A stretch of 64,000 nucleotides of DNA from Cavia porcellus (taxonomy: Eukaryota; Chordata; Mammalia; Rodentia; Caviidae). How positions within the stretch are numbered: position 1 is the stretch's first letter; each line of letters begins with the position of its first letter. Positions 24,021 to 35,660 of this stretch are shown in pieces. The position numbers and the translations under genes are program-made. The stretch is taken from positions 16,746,001-16,810,000 of the forward strand of contig NW_026947492.1 in assembly GCF_034190915.1 (NCBI RefSeq), given 5' to 3'. The notes under the pieces are model-generated. The model made no database searches and was not told the origin of the DNA. It saw only the letters and a program-made list of their open reading frames with translations.

Positions 24021-26149
24021 GTGTTTGGTTGGGTTCCTTTATTTTTCTTTTGTAAACTAAAAGACTGATACAGTACAAACTGCTAATAACATTTGAAGAC
24101 ATACCTTATTTCACAACAAAGATCTTACCAATAGGTCCAAATGTGAATGGAAGTAGATATCTTAATACGTGTTAGTTACTTATAGTCAAATATGTTACAG
24201 CCCAACCGATAGCAATCACTGAGAAGATGATGATCAAGGACATTGTACAGGGTGGGGGAAGGTGGTTAAATCATCTTCAAAATTTCTTCCAATTATAATA
24301 TTTCATGAGGTTAAAATTACTAACAGTAACTTGTATTAAAATAGACAAACCAATGTTCAAACATCAGCTCTAACTCGTATTTGTTTTGTGGCTGTAGAAA
24401 AACTACTTTCACTTTGCATCTGATTAATAATAATACAAATGCACACACACCTACATGCAACATACTTAAGATAGTTACACTACTGATTTGTACTTGTTCA
24501 CTGAAAAGAAAGTTTTGTGTTTATGTTTGATCAATCTTTCATGCCTATATTTTGTAATATGAGCAACTGTATTGAAGATAACAAGAAGCAACATATTAAC
24601 CATTGTTACTCTGCTACTGTCTTGTTTTGAATTTTCATTCATTGTTTTTATTATTTTCCCATTAACATGAAACATGTAAGTATTTTCTGTCATGAATATT
24701 AAATAGAATGATACTTGCAAGGTGTGTATTTTTTTTTGCTCTTCGTAAGAATTTAACAAATGTTATAATTGTTATTTTTATTGTAAATCATTGTGTTTCT
24801 CCCTGAAACATCTTTCACTTCTCAAACATTTTCATTTCCAAAAATAGCAATGATAGTTGATTTACCTCTGTGTCTGTTCCTTGAAACTCCTATCTACCTT
24901 AATTGCCTTTAATATGGATAAATTCAGGATATTTTTACCAAATATCAACCTAAAAATCATCATTTTTTCATGATAACCAAATACAGATCAAACCAATCTT
25001 TCTATCTTTGAAAAATTTTTGTAATCTGACAGAGAGTATTTAGAGTATATCTGAGAGCTCAACAAATATCCCATTCTTTGACTAAACCATAAGAAGTCAT
25101 TCAGAAGTTTCTCAGTTTTGTTTTCTTTCAGATTTTCTAATTTTTCAAACCTTCCATCTTGTTAAATGCTGCTTAACAGCTAAAGAACAGCTACAAAGGG
25201 TTTAACAAGACCATTTCTTATGTACTCTTAAATACACTTCTCAAGTTTATGTTTAATAGTTATTTAATTTTCTATTGTCATGAAATATTGACTATATTTT
25301 TACACTGGACTATAAATTGAATATCGTTCCTACCAGTATCTACCATATATAAAGTCTCAATAAATAAGTAACAGGGAATTTCTGAAAGAAGTTTACAGAT
25401 AAGTTAGTGTTAGCTTAATCTTCAAAACATTTTTCCCTATTTCAGTTTAAATGAAAAAGCATGCAGTGTGTACCTCCTTTAATATTCCAGGACATGCTAA
25501 ATGTAAGGGAACAAGTCATCATTAGGCTCTGTCACTACTGGAATGTGGGCAGGTAGAGAGGTAAATAGTCATGTGAATCACTATGTGCCCTGGCAGGGAA
25601 GGTCAGATAGAGGATCCCAAGGCTGTAAAAGTCAGTGATTAGAACATAGATGAACTTCTTTTTATTTCTGCACAGTTATATGGAATTTCATTACACTGTG
25701 GGATTAAAGGCTGATGAGAATACTAGAAGAAAACGCTGAATACTGAACTTTCAAGGTTCTTTGGTGCTGATGAGATCATAGCTTAATAGTTTTCCATAGA
25801 ATTACATTGAGTCATTTGTGTGAACACACAATAAAGCTAATGTCCTAGAACAACAAATCCTCTATGAAGATTGACTGGGTATAATGTTATATTTAAACAT
25901 ATATATTCAAATATGCTCCAAGTATAATGTATATGAATTTATAGCAAGCACAATGATAATGATTTCCTGCCAGAATCATGTCACCACATTATCAACTCTA
26001 GGGAAAATAAACAGAGTTTTCCTTTATAGTCGTTTTTTCCTATTACTTAATATTTCACATTGCTATTATTTGTTTGTTTGGCTGACTATGAGTTAGAAAC
26101 TAGAATGTGCTATTGTTAGGACTCCAGAATGATATCTATATAACTAAAA
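24021..26149. other. AT-rich intergenic
   Basis: About 24500-24680 loosely recalls the L1 3' UTR family of this genome but is too diverged to call. Nothing else is recognised. Confidence 0.35.
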
Positions 26150-26770
26150 ATTCAGAATTTCAATACACATACAAAGATCTTTAACAAAATATTAGCAAAT
26201 TAAATTGAATAATGTATTAAAAAGATCATTTATCTTGGTCAAGTGAAATTCATCCTAGGGATGCAAAGATGGTTCGATATACTTTAATCAATAAATGTGA
26301 TAAAATCACCTCCTCATAATCAAGGGCAAATACATAAGATCTCTTCAATAGATGGAGAAAAGCATTTGATAAAATTCAACTTAATTTTACTTCTTCTATG
26401 ATAATATTGCTAAGCAATTTAGGAATAGGAGGAACATACCTCAACAAAATAAATGTGTAATATAAACCAATACTTGGCGTTATACTTAATGGAGAAAAAC
26501 TAAGAGCTTTCTAAGATCTGGATCAAGAATTCCCATTTTTGCCACTTTAATCCATATAGTCGTAGAAGTTCTAGCTAGACCAATCAAGGAAAAATAAAAA
26601 TGTAAGGGCACATATATGGAAAGAAAAGGAAATCAAATTGTCACTGCTAGCAGAGAGTACGATCTTACACACAGAAAACTCTTTAAGTTATGCACAAAAA
26701 CACTATTAAGCCTAATAAATGATTCCCACAGAATTTCAGGATACAAACTCACTAATTAGATGAATTAGTT
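26150..26770 (+). repeat. L1 ORF2 reverse-transcriptase fragment
   Basis: Sense-strand landmarks of the L1 RT region are 'aattcatcctagggatgcaa' (FIPGMQ equivalent), 'aatagatggagaaaagcatt' (DAEKAFD equivalent) and 'atggagaaaaactaagagc'. It is broken by many stops. Confidence 0.8.
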
Positions 26771-27179
26771 AAGGATTGGACATATTTATTTCCATTGATC
26801 CTGACTTACACAAAATGCTGTGATATAATAACACAGTGATATGGTTTGAGAAACTTTAACCTGGAGGCTGAATGAGAGCCTCTAGGAGATATTGCCATAA
26901 ACATACAAGGACTTCCTAAGTTGTAAACAAGGAGAGATGAGGATTTTTGTTTCTTCTACAAATTAAAGAAAAGTTTTGAGGACTAACTAAAACATACACA
27001 TGATACAGATCATCTTGGGTCTATGTATAGACTAGCTTGGAAAGAATATTTATATTTAAAGTTTTATGCAAAATAGTTAAATATAACATTTGGAGGCAAC
27101 AATTGCAATAATTTTCTTAATAAAACTATATTTGGAAAAGCACAAGTCATAACATGTAACGAGATCAAATTATTAAAAT
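26771..27179. other. Intergenic, nothing recognised
   Basis: Separates two L1 fragments; no feature identified. Confidence 0.35.
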
Positions 27180-27500
27180 AGAAAGAAAAGAAGCTATTAA
27201 ACAAGGGGAAAAATCAAAATAAAATTTATCAAAACAAAACGTGAATGACCAACAGCATATGAAAAAAATGTTCAAAATCAATAATCATCAGAGAAATGCA
27301 AAGTAAAACAACAGTTTTACATCACTTCACTCTTTTAGGGATGGCTGTAAGCAAAAAAGAGCAAATGTTGGTGATGGTGTAAGAGAAGCAAACCCTTGCA
27401 TGCTGCTGGTGGGAGTGAAAATTACTGTAATACAGTCAACATACAGAAGAGTACAGTGGTTCTTCAAAAAGGTGAAAACAGAACTACAGTGTGATCCCGC
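27180..27500 (+). repeat. L1 ORF2 C-terminal fragment, sense
   Basis: 'catcagagaaatgcaaagta' and 'tgctgctggtgggagtgaaa' are standard L1 ORF2 C-terminal landmarks in the sense direction. It stops abruptly near 27500, where an antisense fragment begins. Confidence 0.8.
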
Positions 27501-27790
27501 ACATATAAGTGAGATCATGAAATATTTTTGTCTTTGTGTCCACTTGATTTCACTCAGTGTAATACCATCTTCCAGGGCCATCTGCATTGTCACAAAAGGT
27601 AGTGTTTCTTTTTAAAGGCTGAATAGTATTCTACTGTGTATGTAAAATGAATCTGCTTTATCCAGTCACCAGAAGACAGACTATTCCCTTTCTGTTTCAA
27701 AACTCTCATGAATAGTGCTGCAGTAAACACGGGAGTGCAGATGCCTGATTGACAACTAGGTTTAATTTCTAGAATGAAAGTGAAATGAAA
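27500..27790 (-). repeat. L1 ORF2 3'-end fragment, antisense
   Basis: 'tttcactcagtgtaatacca', then 'ggctgaatagtattctactg', then 'aatagtgctgcagtaaacac' are the antisense of the ORF2 end. It abuts a sense fragment, giving a tail-to-tail junction. Confidence 0.8.
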
Positions 27791-29852
27791 ATTTAAATCT
27801 CATTTGGATCGTGCCCAGAACTGAAATCATGCCCCATGTCCAAAATGAGAGAATTCCAGGACTCTGGTATTGTGAATATAATTGTGTGTTCTCTACCATA
27901 CTGGGGCAAAAAGTCCGCTGATGTAAGGGAAAGCAAAAGAATAAACATTTAAATGATTACCTCAAGCAGCAGCAGCACGAGCTAAAAAACACAGCAGGAA
28001 ATAGCACAGGCTACCAATAAATTAAATAACTTTTTTATGAGAGAGAGAGTTTTAATATGAAAAAGTAATTTAAGGTAGTTTCAAAGATGAATTTTCTGAG
28101 GGCATGATTTTAAGTCTCCATAGCCTGGAGAGGTATAGTTTTGAAGAGAGATTCTGGCATATTGATTGCTGTAATGATCCCACAGTACATTGTTCATAGT
28201 AACTCAGAAGCTTGCAGAAATCATTTACTCAGCTTCAACCTGAAAACATTAGATTAATAACAGTGTCTTCCTAGGCTCAAGTTCGGAGAACTCATGACTA
28301 ATTGTTTTCTCAAGCAAAGAGGTCCAGCTCCTTGGTGTGATCAACTAAGCTGTGCCACAAGGTTTAGAATTCCTAGGGGACAGACATCTAGAGCTATGGC
28401 TCATTCACCTGCCTTTCCTACCGCTAAGAGTGTGGGAAAACTGCCATTAGGATGATCAGGAGTTTGAGAATAAACATAAATAGGTAAAGTGAGCTGCATT
28501 TCACAGCTTTTAATAGAAACTATTCGATTAGTCCCAGCCAAAAAAACAACAAAAAAGAGGAAAAATATTTCTTTTGGAGACAGCAACATATTGTATCCAA
28601 TAATGCAATGCACTTTTTTCTCTTTTTAAAATTAACTTCATTTCACTGAAAATCTATGTAAGAGAATTTTATTAGCAGTATTATCAGTACAGACACTGAA
28701 CTGCCATGGTTTAGGTCAGGCCATTTGGAATCCAGATATCAATTTGCCATCAAATTTGCTATGTTGGCTCATCAGGTGACAAACACACTTGTTATTTTTA
28801 ACCTCTTTGAATCACATGAATGGAAAATCAAGAAAAAATTCTTATTCTGTGGGAACAATTAATTACTGGAAAAATCATATTACCATATTTCTACTGAGTT
28901 TTCCCACAGAATTCTTGAAGTCAGGACAGAAATTTCTAAAGCTTTGTGTACAATAAGAACGTTGTTATTTTCAGATCCTTGAAGAATTCACCAAAATTAA
29001 ACTTAAGGGGTTTGAATGTAAAATTTAAATTAGATTTAATTTAATTGTCAACTTTTTGAAATATAAGTAGTTCCTAGAAGATGGTAGTGAAACCTGGAAA
29101 AGGTTAATGAATGCAGGTAGTGTGCGGTACACATATCTTTGCTTGAAATATTTCATAAGAGTAAAAAAGAAAATTATCAAGTATGTGGTTGTAGGTAGGA
29201 AGTATTCCTCGCTCCAGAAATGGGTCAATGAGCTGCAGATACTGAAAGAACCTACAGGACATCTCAGTCCAGTGTGGTTAGAACCAAATTTAAAATATGA
29301 AATTAAATTAAAAAAATAAAAACTGGGAAAATGGTTAAAGTACTGGATGAACTAATGCTTAATGTTTACATGTGTTTTTATCTTTTATTTTAAAATAATA
29401 GGTTTGCAAATTAAAGACAAGACACGATTTATGTGAAAGAGTAGGACAAGAAAGGGTCTTTTCCAGGGTAGACTGGGTCCCAAACTAGAAGTCATAGCCA
29501 TGACACTGCTGTGCTTTAAGATATTTTGTATGTACTGAAGAAGGCAGATTTGTAGTCACTTCCGGAAAATGTCATACCATTAGAGCTGAGTTCTGAGATT
29601 TTGCCAATTGTATGGAAGAAAATTAAGGTAACAAGTTAGGTATTAATGGATATGTAGATCCACACACTTCTACCATACATTTGAAGTTAAATTCTACACA
29701 AGAAAATGTCATGAAAATATCAGAGTAACAAAAAACATCTCAAAAATACAGGATATGAGTGAACATAGTAACAAATGGTCTAATAGGAACATTGTCACCC
29801 ACATAATAGTAAATGATTTTTATCTAATAAAGTATCCTCACTTTACATCTTC
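27791..29852. other. 3' flank of the intact OR gene
   Basis: No repeat or gene is identified. No clear minus-strand AATAAA was found close to the OR stop codon, so the polyadenylation site is not assigned. Confidence 0.4.
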
Positions 29853-30788
29853 TCACAGGAATATTTTTCTGTCTAACATTTTCTTTAGGGCGATACTGAC
29901 ATCCTTATTCCTCAGGCTGTAGATCAGAGGGTTCAGCATGGGGACAATAATGGTGTAAAACACAGAGGACACTTTCCCTTGGTCCATGGAGCTGACTGAT
30001 GAGGGCTGCAGGTACATGAATGCAGCAGAACCAAAGAACACAGCAACTGCTGAGAGGTGGGAGCTGCAGGTGCTGAAAGCTTTGGACCTGCCTGAAGTCG
30101 AGCGAATGCGGAGGATGCTGGCTATGATGAAGATGTAGGAGGTAAGGATGAGGAGACTTGGGGCGCAGATGTTAAATGTACCAAAGCACAGAATCAACAA
30201 TTCATTGATGTAAGTACTAGAGCAAGAGAGTTTTAGGAGGGGAGGAAGATCACAGAAATAATGATTGATCACATTCAGCTTGCAGAAGTGAACTCTGACC
30301 AAGCAGCCTGTGTGAACTGATGCACAAACCACACCTATTGCATACACCACTGAAATCAAGGAAATGCAAGCCTGCTGAGACATAGTGACACTGTAAAGCA
30401 AGGGGCTACAGATGGCAACATAGCGGTCATAGGCCATTGCAGCCAACATGTGACACTCTGAGATAGCAAAAACCAAGAAGAAGTAGAGTTGTGTCATGCA
30501 CTCGGGATAGAGGATGACATTCTTCTCTGTTCCAAAGCTGAACAGCATTTTGGGGGTAATGACAGTGGAATTGCAGAGGTCAATGAAGGACAGACTTCTG
30601 AGGAGATAGTACATGGGAGTGTGCAGGTGAGAACTGAGCCCGATCAGGATGATCATGCCCAGGTTCCCCACCACTATGAACACATAGATTCCCAGGAAGA
30701 GGAGGAAGAGGGGCAGCTGGAGCTCTGGCTGCTCTGAGATCCCAGTCAGGATGAATTCAGTGACTCTGGAATGGTTTCCAGTTTCCAT
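29853..30788 (-). CDS. OR8G-like: Olfactory receptor, family 8 subfamily G-like (intact)
   Basis: This is an odorant-sensing seven-helix GPCR that should signal through Golf in cilia of olfactory neurons; the ligand is unknown. The frame is open for 311 residues, the usual length of OR8G proteins. The start [12 protein letters not shown] is chosen over an upstream in-frame Met at 30902 because it fits the family N-terminus and a splice acceptor lies between the two. Visible features are an N-glycosylation site at N5-H-S; GN at 41-42 in TM1; PMY at 58-60; Cys97 and Cys179 for the conserved disulfide; [10 protein letters not shown] at 118-127; SY at 217-218 in TM5; KAFSTCSSH at 236-244 in TM6; and [12 protein letters not shown] at 283-294 in TM7. 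R64 in the TM2 start (LLRSLSF) is unusual, since a small or polar residue is common there. It is single-exon as in all ORs, and the only intact OR in the window. Confidence 0.95.
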   Translation of the reverse strand: METGNHSRVTEFILTGISEQPELQLPLFLLFLGIYVFIVVGNLGMIILIGLSSHLHTPMYYLLRSLSFIDLCNSTVITPKMLFSFGTEKNVILYPECMTQLYFFLVFAISECHMLAAMAYDRYVAICSPLLYSVTMSQQACISLISVVYAIGVVCASVHTGCLVRVHFCKLNVINHYFCDLPPLLKLSCSSTYINELLILCFGTFNICAPSLLILTSYIFIIASILRIRSTSGRSKAFSTCSSHLSAVAVFFGSAAFMYLQPSSVSSMDQGKVSSVFYTIIVPMLNPLIYSLRNKDVSIALKKMLDRKIFL

Positions 30789-30804
30789 GTCTTCTGTGCA
30801 GTTT

Positions 30805-30826
30805 CTAAAGAGGAGAAAGAGGAGGA
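30805..30826 (-). promoter_or_regulatory. 3' splice acceptor in the 5' UTR of the intact OR
   Basis: The minus strand reads 'cttcctcctctttctcctctttag' in effect: a strong pyrimidine tract ending in AG at 30805-30806, 16 bases before the ATG at 30788. It argues that the extra in-frame codons up to 30902 are intronic, not coding. The upstream exon and promoter are not identified. Confidence 0.65.
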
Positions 30827-31084
30827 AGATTGGTTGTTGAGGTACTACATCAATTTTTCGATTTATATAAGTGTTCTCCCTATTTCTAGTTAAGTATTTC
30901 ATTGGTATCTATATGATTATTTAACATAGATGATTTATGTGAATAATTTTTCCTAGTTTAATATTTATTAAGCCTTATTCTCCATTTACAATTTTTTCCA
31001 ATACTGAGCTTGACATCAAACACTTCATGGAACTGCATCTCCAAATTGTTTTCTTTGCTTTTCCTCTTTTATCTCTCTCTCTCT

Positions 31085-31088
<4 letters not shown>
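30827..31088. other. 5' flank of the intact OR
   Basis: Presumed intron sequence, partly similar to the flank of the 14.5 kb pseudogene. A short (TC)n run precedes the poly-T tract. Confidence 0.4.
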
Positions 31089-31134
<46 letters not shown>

Positions 31135-31206
31135 TCATTGGCGATAGAACTCACGACCATGTGCATGCAGACAGGTGCTTTTGCTGCTGAGCTAAATCTC
31201 CAGCCC
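31089..31206 (-). repeat. ID-type SINE with 45-base poly(A) tail
   Basis: The minus strand begins 'ggggctggagatttagctca' and ends in an uninterrupted A-run of about 45 bases (T at 31089-31133). So long and pure a tail suggests a fairly recent insertion. Confidence 0.9.
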
Positions 31207-31325
31207 CAATTCCTTTCTTTCTTAAGATAGGGTCTCTCTATGTTGCCTAGAGTGGCCTCCAACTGGCAGTACTCTTGCCTCAGCTGGGACTGCAGGTGTC
31301 TGCTGGAACACATATGCTGTCGTAG
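31207..31325 (-). repeat. B1-like SINE unit joined to the ID SINE
   Basis: The plus strand reads 'gatagggtctctctatgttg', then 'ctcttgcctcagctgggact', antisense 7SL-derived sequence. It sits directly upstream of the ID unit in minus-strand order, so the pair reads B1 then ID, as in known dimeric B1-dID SINEs. Confidence 0.7.
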
Positions 31326-32499
31326 CAATGTTAGTAATCACTGAGTTATTTGAAATGTCCCTACCTTATCTGGAGCTCTTTTGGAGTACCTCCCTCTTAC
31401 ACTGCATTCTGACCAATGCTTCTAACTCAAGACTTGCAAACTTACATATTCAGAGAAGTCAAGGTGAAAGAGTAAACCTGACTTGAGCTACAACCTAAGG
31501 GAAAGTAAGCCCTTTTTCTTGCAAATAACCTTTAGTAAACAGAACTTAATTTCTTGCAGGGATGGATGAAGATACTATCTTCAGACATTTCAATACATCA
31601 GGAAATCTAGGGCCCATAAAATGCTCAGGTTTTCAGATATTACTAAAGTGCAGGGGAAACTCTAAGCACCTTTAAACAATTCACTCGGCGGATCGATTCG
31701 CAGTTGTTCCAGCCTGAGGTCTGGGGATCAATGCTTGAGAGAAGTGGGATCTGCAGAGGTTACACAGCTAGGCCTTAAGTGCCTGTGTTCATACTCTGAG
31801 CTCCGCATGTGCTATCTGACACTCTGGTACTGGTAAAGTGGTGTTTATTTAAGTTTATAACTGTATTTGAGAAGTGAAAGTGAAACCTAATTCACAATAA
31901 AATTTGCAGAGACTCAACAATGAGATAATGACCTACATGGTTGTTGTGTTTTGATCAATTAACATTCTATCAACTGGAAAGCAAAGGACAGAGACCAGTT
32001 CAAAATACACTCAAAAACATCCCAATTATTCATCTGGCTCCTTTATCTGTTATAAAAGGAGGCAGTGCAAAGCAAAACACATACACTGGGGAAACAGAAT
32101 ATTTTATGTCTTATCATCTAGTGTTTTAAATTGTAAAAAGATAATTTAATCACTGCATACATAAGTGAAATCACAAATGGATTAGAGTTGAATTATTAAA
32201 AATTAGAAATATAAAGCACATGTAAAAAGCTATACCTTCCTTGTATGGGAAAAGAAACCTAAATTCATAGATATAAACAAAAAGTCTAAAATAAAAACAT
32301 CTGAAAGAAAATACTAAAGAAAATCTTTGACATGTTGTAGAAATTTAAGATTTCTTAGTATGGACATTTTCACCCATGTAAAATACTAATAAAAACAAAT
32401 CCAAACAAAAAGCCTAACTATAAAGATAGGGAATTCATATTTGAGTAAAACTAAGAACTGTTTTTCAAAAGGCATCAAGGAAATGCAGCTCAAACCAAG
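31326..32499. other. Intergenic with a possible MIR fragment
   Basis: At about 31735-31830 the plus strand reads 'gcagaggttacacagctagg' followed by an 'actctgagctccgcatgtgct'-like stretch (quoted in parts), resembling the antisense of an ancient MIR SINE. Nothing else is identified. Confidence 0.4.
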
Positions 32500-32650
32500 C
32501 TGGGCAGGATGGTGCACTCCTGTAATCACAGCACTTCAAAAGCTCAAGCAGGACAATCACTGCAAGTTCAAGACCAGCTTGGGCTACAAAGTGAGGCCAT
32601 CCTGAACTGCATAGTGAGACCCTGTCTCAAAAAAGACCAAAAAACAAAAG
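32500..32650 (+). repeat. B1 SINE with internal duplication
   Basis: It starts 'ctgggcaggatggtgcactc' (7SL 5' domain), contains two tandem versions of the 'ccagcttgggctacaaagtgag' block, and ends 'ccctgtctcaaaaaa'. This subfamily structure is shared with the 44.4 kb copy. Confidence 0.85.
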
Positions 32651-33299
32651 TTCAAAACAAATGCAAAAAGGACATCTTTCAAACTGTATAAAATAGATTC
32701 ATAAATGATAGTACAATGATGAAAATTTTAATAAGCAATATATCAGAAATAATAATTTTCTTTAAAAACAGGCAAACTGTGAGAAATAGTCAATAAATGC
32801 ATGTCATATTCAACAGTAAAGAAAAGAAGATACTTCTGTACACTTACACAGGAGTGGGTTTTTAGAAAAACACAATTTCTCAAGATGAATGGAGAAAAAT
32901 TTGAAAGCTGAATAATAAATGCACAATAAAGTTTTGAAAGCAATTTAACAGTTTCATAAGCTACTAAAATATTTACAACAAACACCGATTCCTTTGTTTA
33001 ATAAATGTCTCTGAATCCCACACCACACTTTATGAGTGACAATCTCTTCTGGTAGGGATTAGAGATTTGATCCTTAAAAACATTGAGATAGAACAACACC
33101 GTACCCCAATATTATCGATACAGTTCTGATGATCAGCTAGACACGAGAGTGACTGGGTTAAGAAAGTAAAATCTGTCTAGTGCAATGGTGGTGAAACCAT
33201 GTATTCATGCAGCCTCTGGCTGTTCACTATCAATGACAACTGAAAGGTTTGCCATCCCTGGTCTTCAGGGGGCCTGAAGGGAAGCTTCAGGACGTGGTC
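32651..33299. other. Intergenic, nothing recognised
   Basis: No gene or repeat identified. Confidence 0.4.
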
Positions 33300-33479
33300 T
33301 CCTTGCTTTTCTCTCTTCTCCTTTTTCCACCCTCTCCTCTCCCATCTGTTCTCCTCCCTTCCCTTCCCATATTCTCCTCTTCTGTCCTCACCTGTTCTCT
33401 CCTCTTCTCCTTTTTTCTCCTCTAGTCTGCTCTGCTCTGCTCTGCTCTCCTCTCCTCTTCTCTCCTCTCCTCCCCTCAT
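33300..33479. repeat. Polypyrimidine (CTCTCC)n-like tract
   Basis: Almost purely C and T on the plus strand, including a (CTCTG)n run near 33426-33447. The minus-strand Glu/Arg/Lys-rich ORF over it is a repeat artefact. Confidence 0.95.
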
Positions 33480-34005
33480 TCTCAACATATGTTTCTTTCA
33501 AAGCAAATATTTATAAGAAAAAAATAATACACTAGACTCAGACCTACAGATACCAAAGACAAAATGAAACCTACTCTGTTGTACTAGAACTCATAATGTA
33601 ATTCTTTCCTGTTTCAGCATTTTAGTTTCACTTAAGATGCATGATCATCAAATTCACACATGGAAAAAACTGGAAGAAACAGGCAGTGCAATTGATAGCT
33701 GAGTTGTTTATTAATTCAGGCCCATTAAGTTGTGCTAAGAAATAGAGAAATATTTTATTTTCATTCACCAAAATGATGTAAAACTGTGATATAGTCACAT
33801 AAGCATATAACATTGTAGTATTTCCCCTAACTGATTCAAAGCTGTGAGGATAAATATGTTTAATTGTGTATAGCCTTGAAAAATATAGTTTCTATTATTT
33901 AGTCATTCTAAAACCCTAGGATTAATTCAAGGTTGTCAAAAATGCCTTTGGTGATAAGACAAGTAACGATTCTCTGTACTCACAAGAACAAATAGAGAAC
34001 ACAGG
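33480..34005. other. AT-rich intergenic, nothing recognised
   Basis: No gene or repeat identified. Confidence 0.4.
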
Positions 34006-34223
34006 ACTTCTTGTCTGTTACACTTAATCATGTTATTAAACATAGACGGCTAAAGTCAGTAAAGGGTACACTAAGTAACATCCAAGAATAAGGTAGTGTA
34101 ATGAACACCATGATTAGTAAAGACTTTGTATCACACACTCTCACTTACTTTTGATTACTTGAATTATAGTGAGGGAGAGATTTGGTGTTGTTGGAAAGAG
34201 ATCTGTGGAGTTAAAATTTATGA

Positions 34224-34224
<1 letters not shown>
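34006..34224 (+). repeat. Left arm of an imperfect inverted repeat
   Basis: 34054-34224 matches the reverse complement of 35694-35860 over most of its length. For example 'agtaaagggtacacta', 'acttacttttgattac' and 'ttggaaagagatctgtg' recur. A further 29 bases at 34006-34034 match 35661-35689 in the same orientation. I do not recognise the family. A non-autonomous transposon with terminal inverted repeats, present once in each orientation, would explain both matches. Confidence 0.7.

Positions 34225-34311
<87 letters not shown>
34225..34311. repeat. (TG)n(AG)n compound microsatellite
   Basis: About 21 TG units pass directly into about 22 AG units at 34266/34267, immediately after the left arm of the inverted repeat. 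Confidence 0.97.
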
Positions 34312-35660
34312 CTTATCTTGAGTTAGATGTTGCTCCTTCCCTTGGAATGAGACACTCCCTGTACTCAACTCTATTCTCTAGTTGCTGCCTCTTCATCCTG
34401 AAAGCACTAGAACAACCAAAAATTGTTGGCGGACAATGAAAATAGTTAAAATTTAACAAGGAAAACATGTATCCATTTCTAATCTTAGTTTAAAAAATAG
34501 ATCTTTCATATACAAATATCTGATTCAATATTGTTAACATAAAACAAATGCATAATTCCTCATCAGCTTAATGATGTTCGTAAGAGCTTTTGATGGAAAA
34601 TTAAGCAAGAGGGGATTAATATTCCCAATGTAAAGATACACTGGTTAGACTATGATGAATCACAATGCAGATAAGATGTGTAAGAGTCCATCCAAAGTAC
34701 CATAATTAGGATATAAAATTACCAACTACTACGTGTTCATGAGGTCAGGAAGCACTGCTCTGCACCCCCATAGTGTTACATCTAGAGCCTGATACTCGGT
34801 CATAAGTGAGCATTTTAGAGAGGGACATTCACAAAGTACAAGGCAGGCCTAAGCATTAATACCAAGGAAGATATCTGAAGACAATTGACAGGCACTTTTA
34901 TATTCCCTAATAGAACAAAAGGGAGAGATTTAGTTTGTGTATGTTGTTTTTAATATTCAATGACACATCCTTTAATCAATATATTAGATAATTAAGTTAG
35001 ATATAATTAGACAATTGAGTTAGTTATAATCTCTAAATCAATATAAAAGCCATGTAAAAGTTAGAGTCCTTTGAAATGAATGAGTTACTTCCTTCTGGAC
35101 ATAAGGTGTAGTCTACCTGAAGAGGATGACTGTCCATCTTCAGGGACACTGCAAAATATTCTGTGACTGCGCTAAAGATAACACCCAAACATTTACAGTA
35201 TCTCTTGTCTCTCTTTGTCTGTTTAGTTCTAGTTTTCACTCGATTACAGGAATGTTTCAGTTTCTGGATTATATCACATTCACTCACTATTTATTTTATT
35301 CACTATTTATTCTATATTAAATAATGTTAACAACAATTTTTCTCTCATTTGATAAATATTTAATTCTTTTCAAATCTTGTTTAGAATTGAAACCATCACA
35401 GAAACACTCAAACTTAGTGTAACTGACTGTACCTCCTACTATGAAGCTGACTTCTAAAAAGTGCTTTCCAAAAATGTAAAACATGCTATAATCCAGTGAT
35501 GGACCAATCTATTCTATGAACCCTCAGTAACTGACAAATCAGCTCACACATTGTCAGACATTTAAAAAAACATTTTGCCAATGACTGAATAAATTACTGA
35601 AAACTATATCCCTGAATCTTTTCAGTAATTAACATCAGAACTCCTAATTTCCTAATTCAA
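34312..35660. other. AT-rich spacer between the inverted-repeat arms
   Basis: No gene or other repeat identified. Confidence 0.4.

Noticed and set aside
30489..30737. Plus-strand ORF inside the intact OR
   Set aside because: It is antisense to a well-supported receptor gene; similar shadows occur at 46902-47153, 60914-61153 and 61132-61329.
29853..30902. A 349-residue OR starting at 30902
   Set aside because: The first 38 residues do not look like an OR N-terminus and a strong splice acceptor at 30805-30806 interrupts them; the start at 30788 gives the family length.
31681..31710. 5.8S rRNA-like fragment ('cactcggc')
   Set aside because: Only eight bases agree with 5.8S rRNA; the neighbouring bases do not.
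33177..33488. Arg/Glu-rich 103-residue minus-strand ORF
   Set aside because: It is the translation of a pyrimidine-rich simple-sequence tract.
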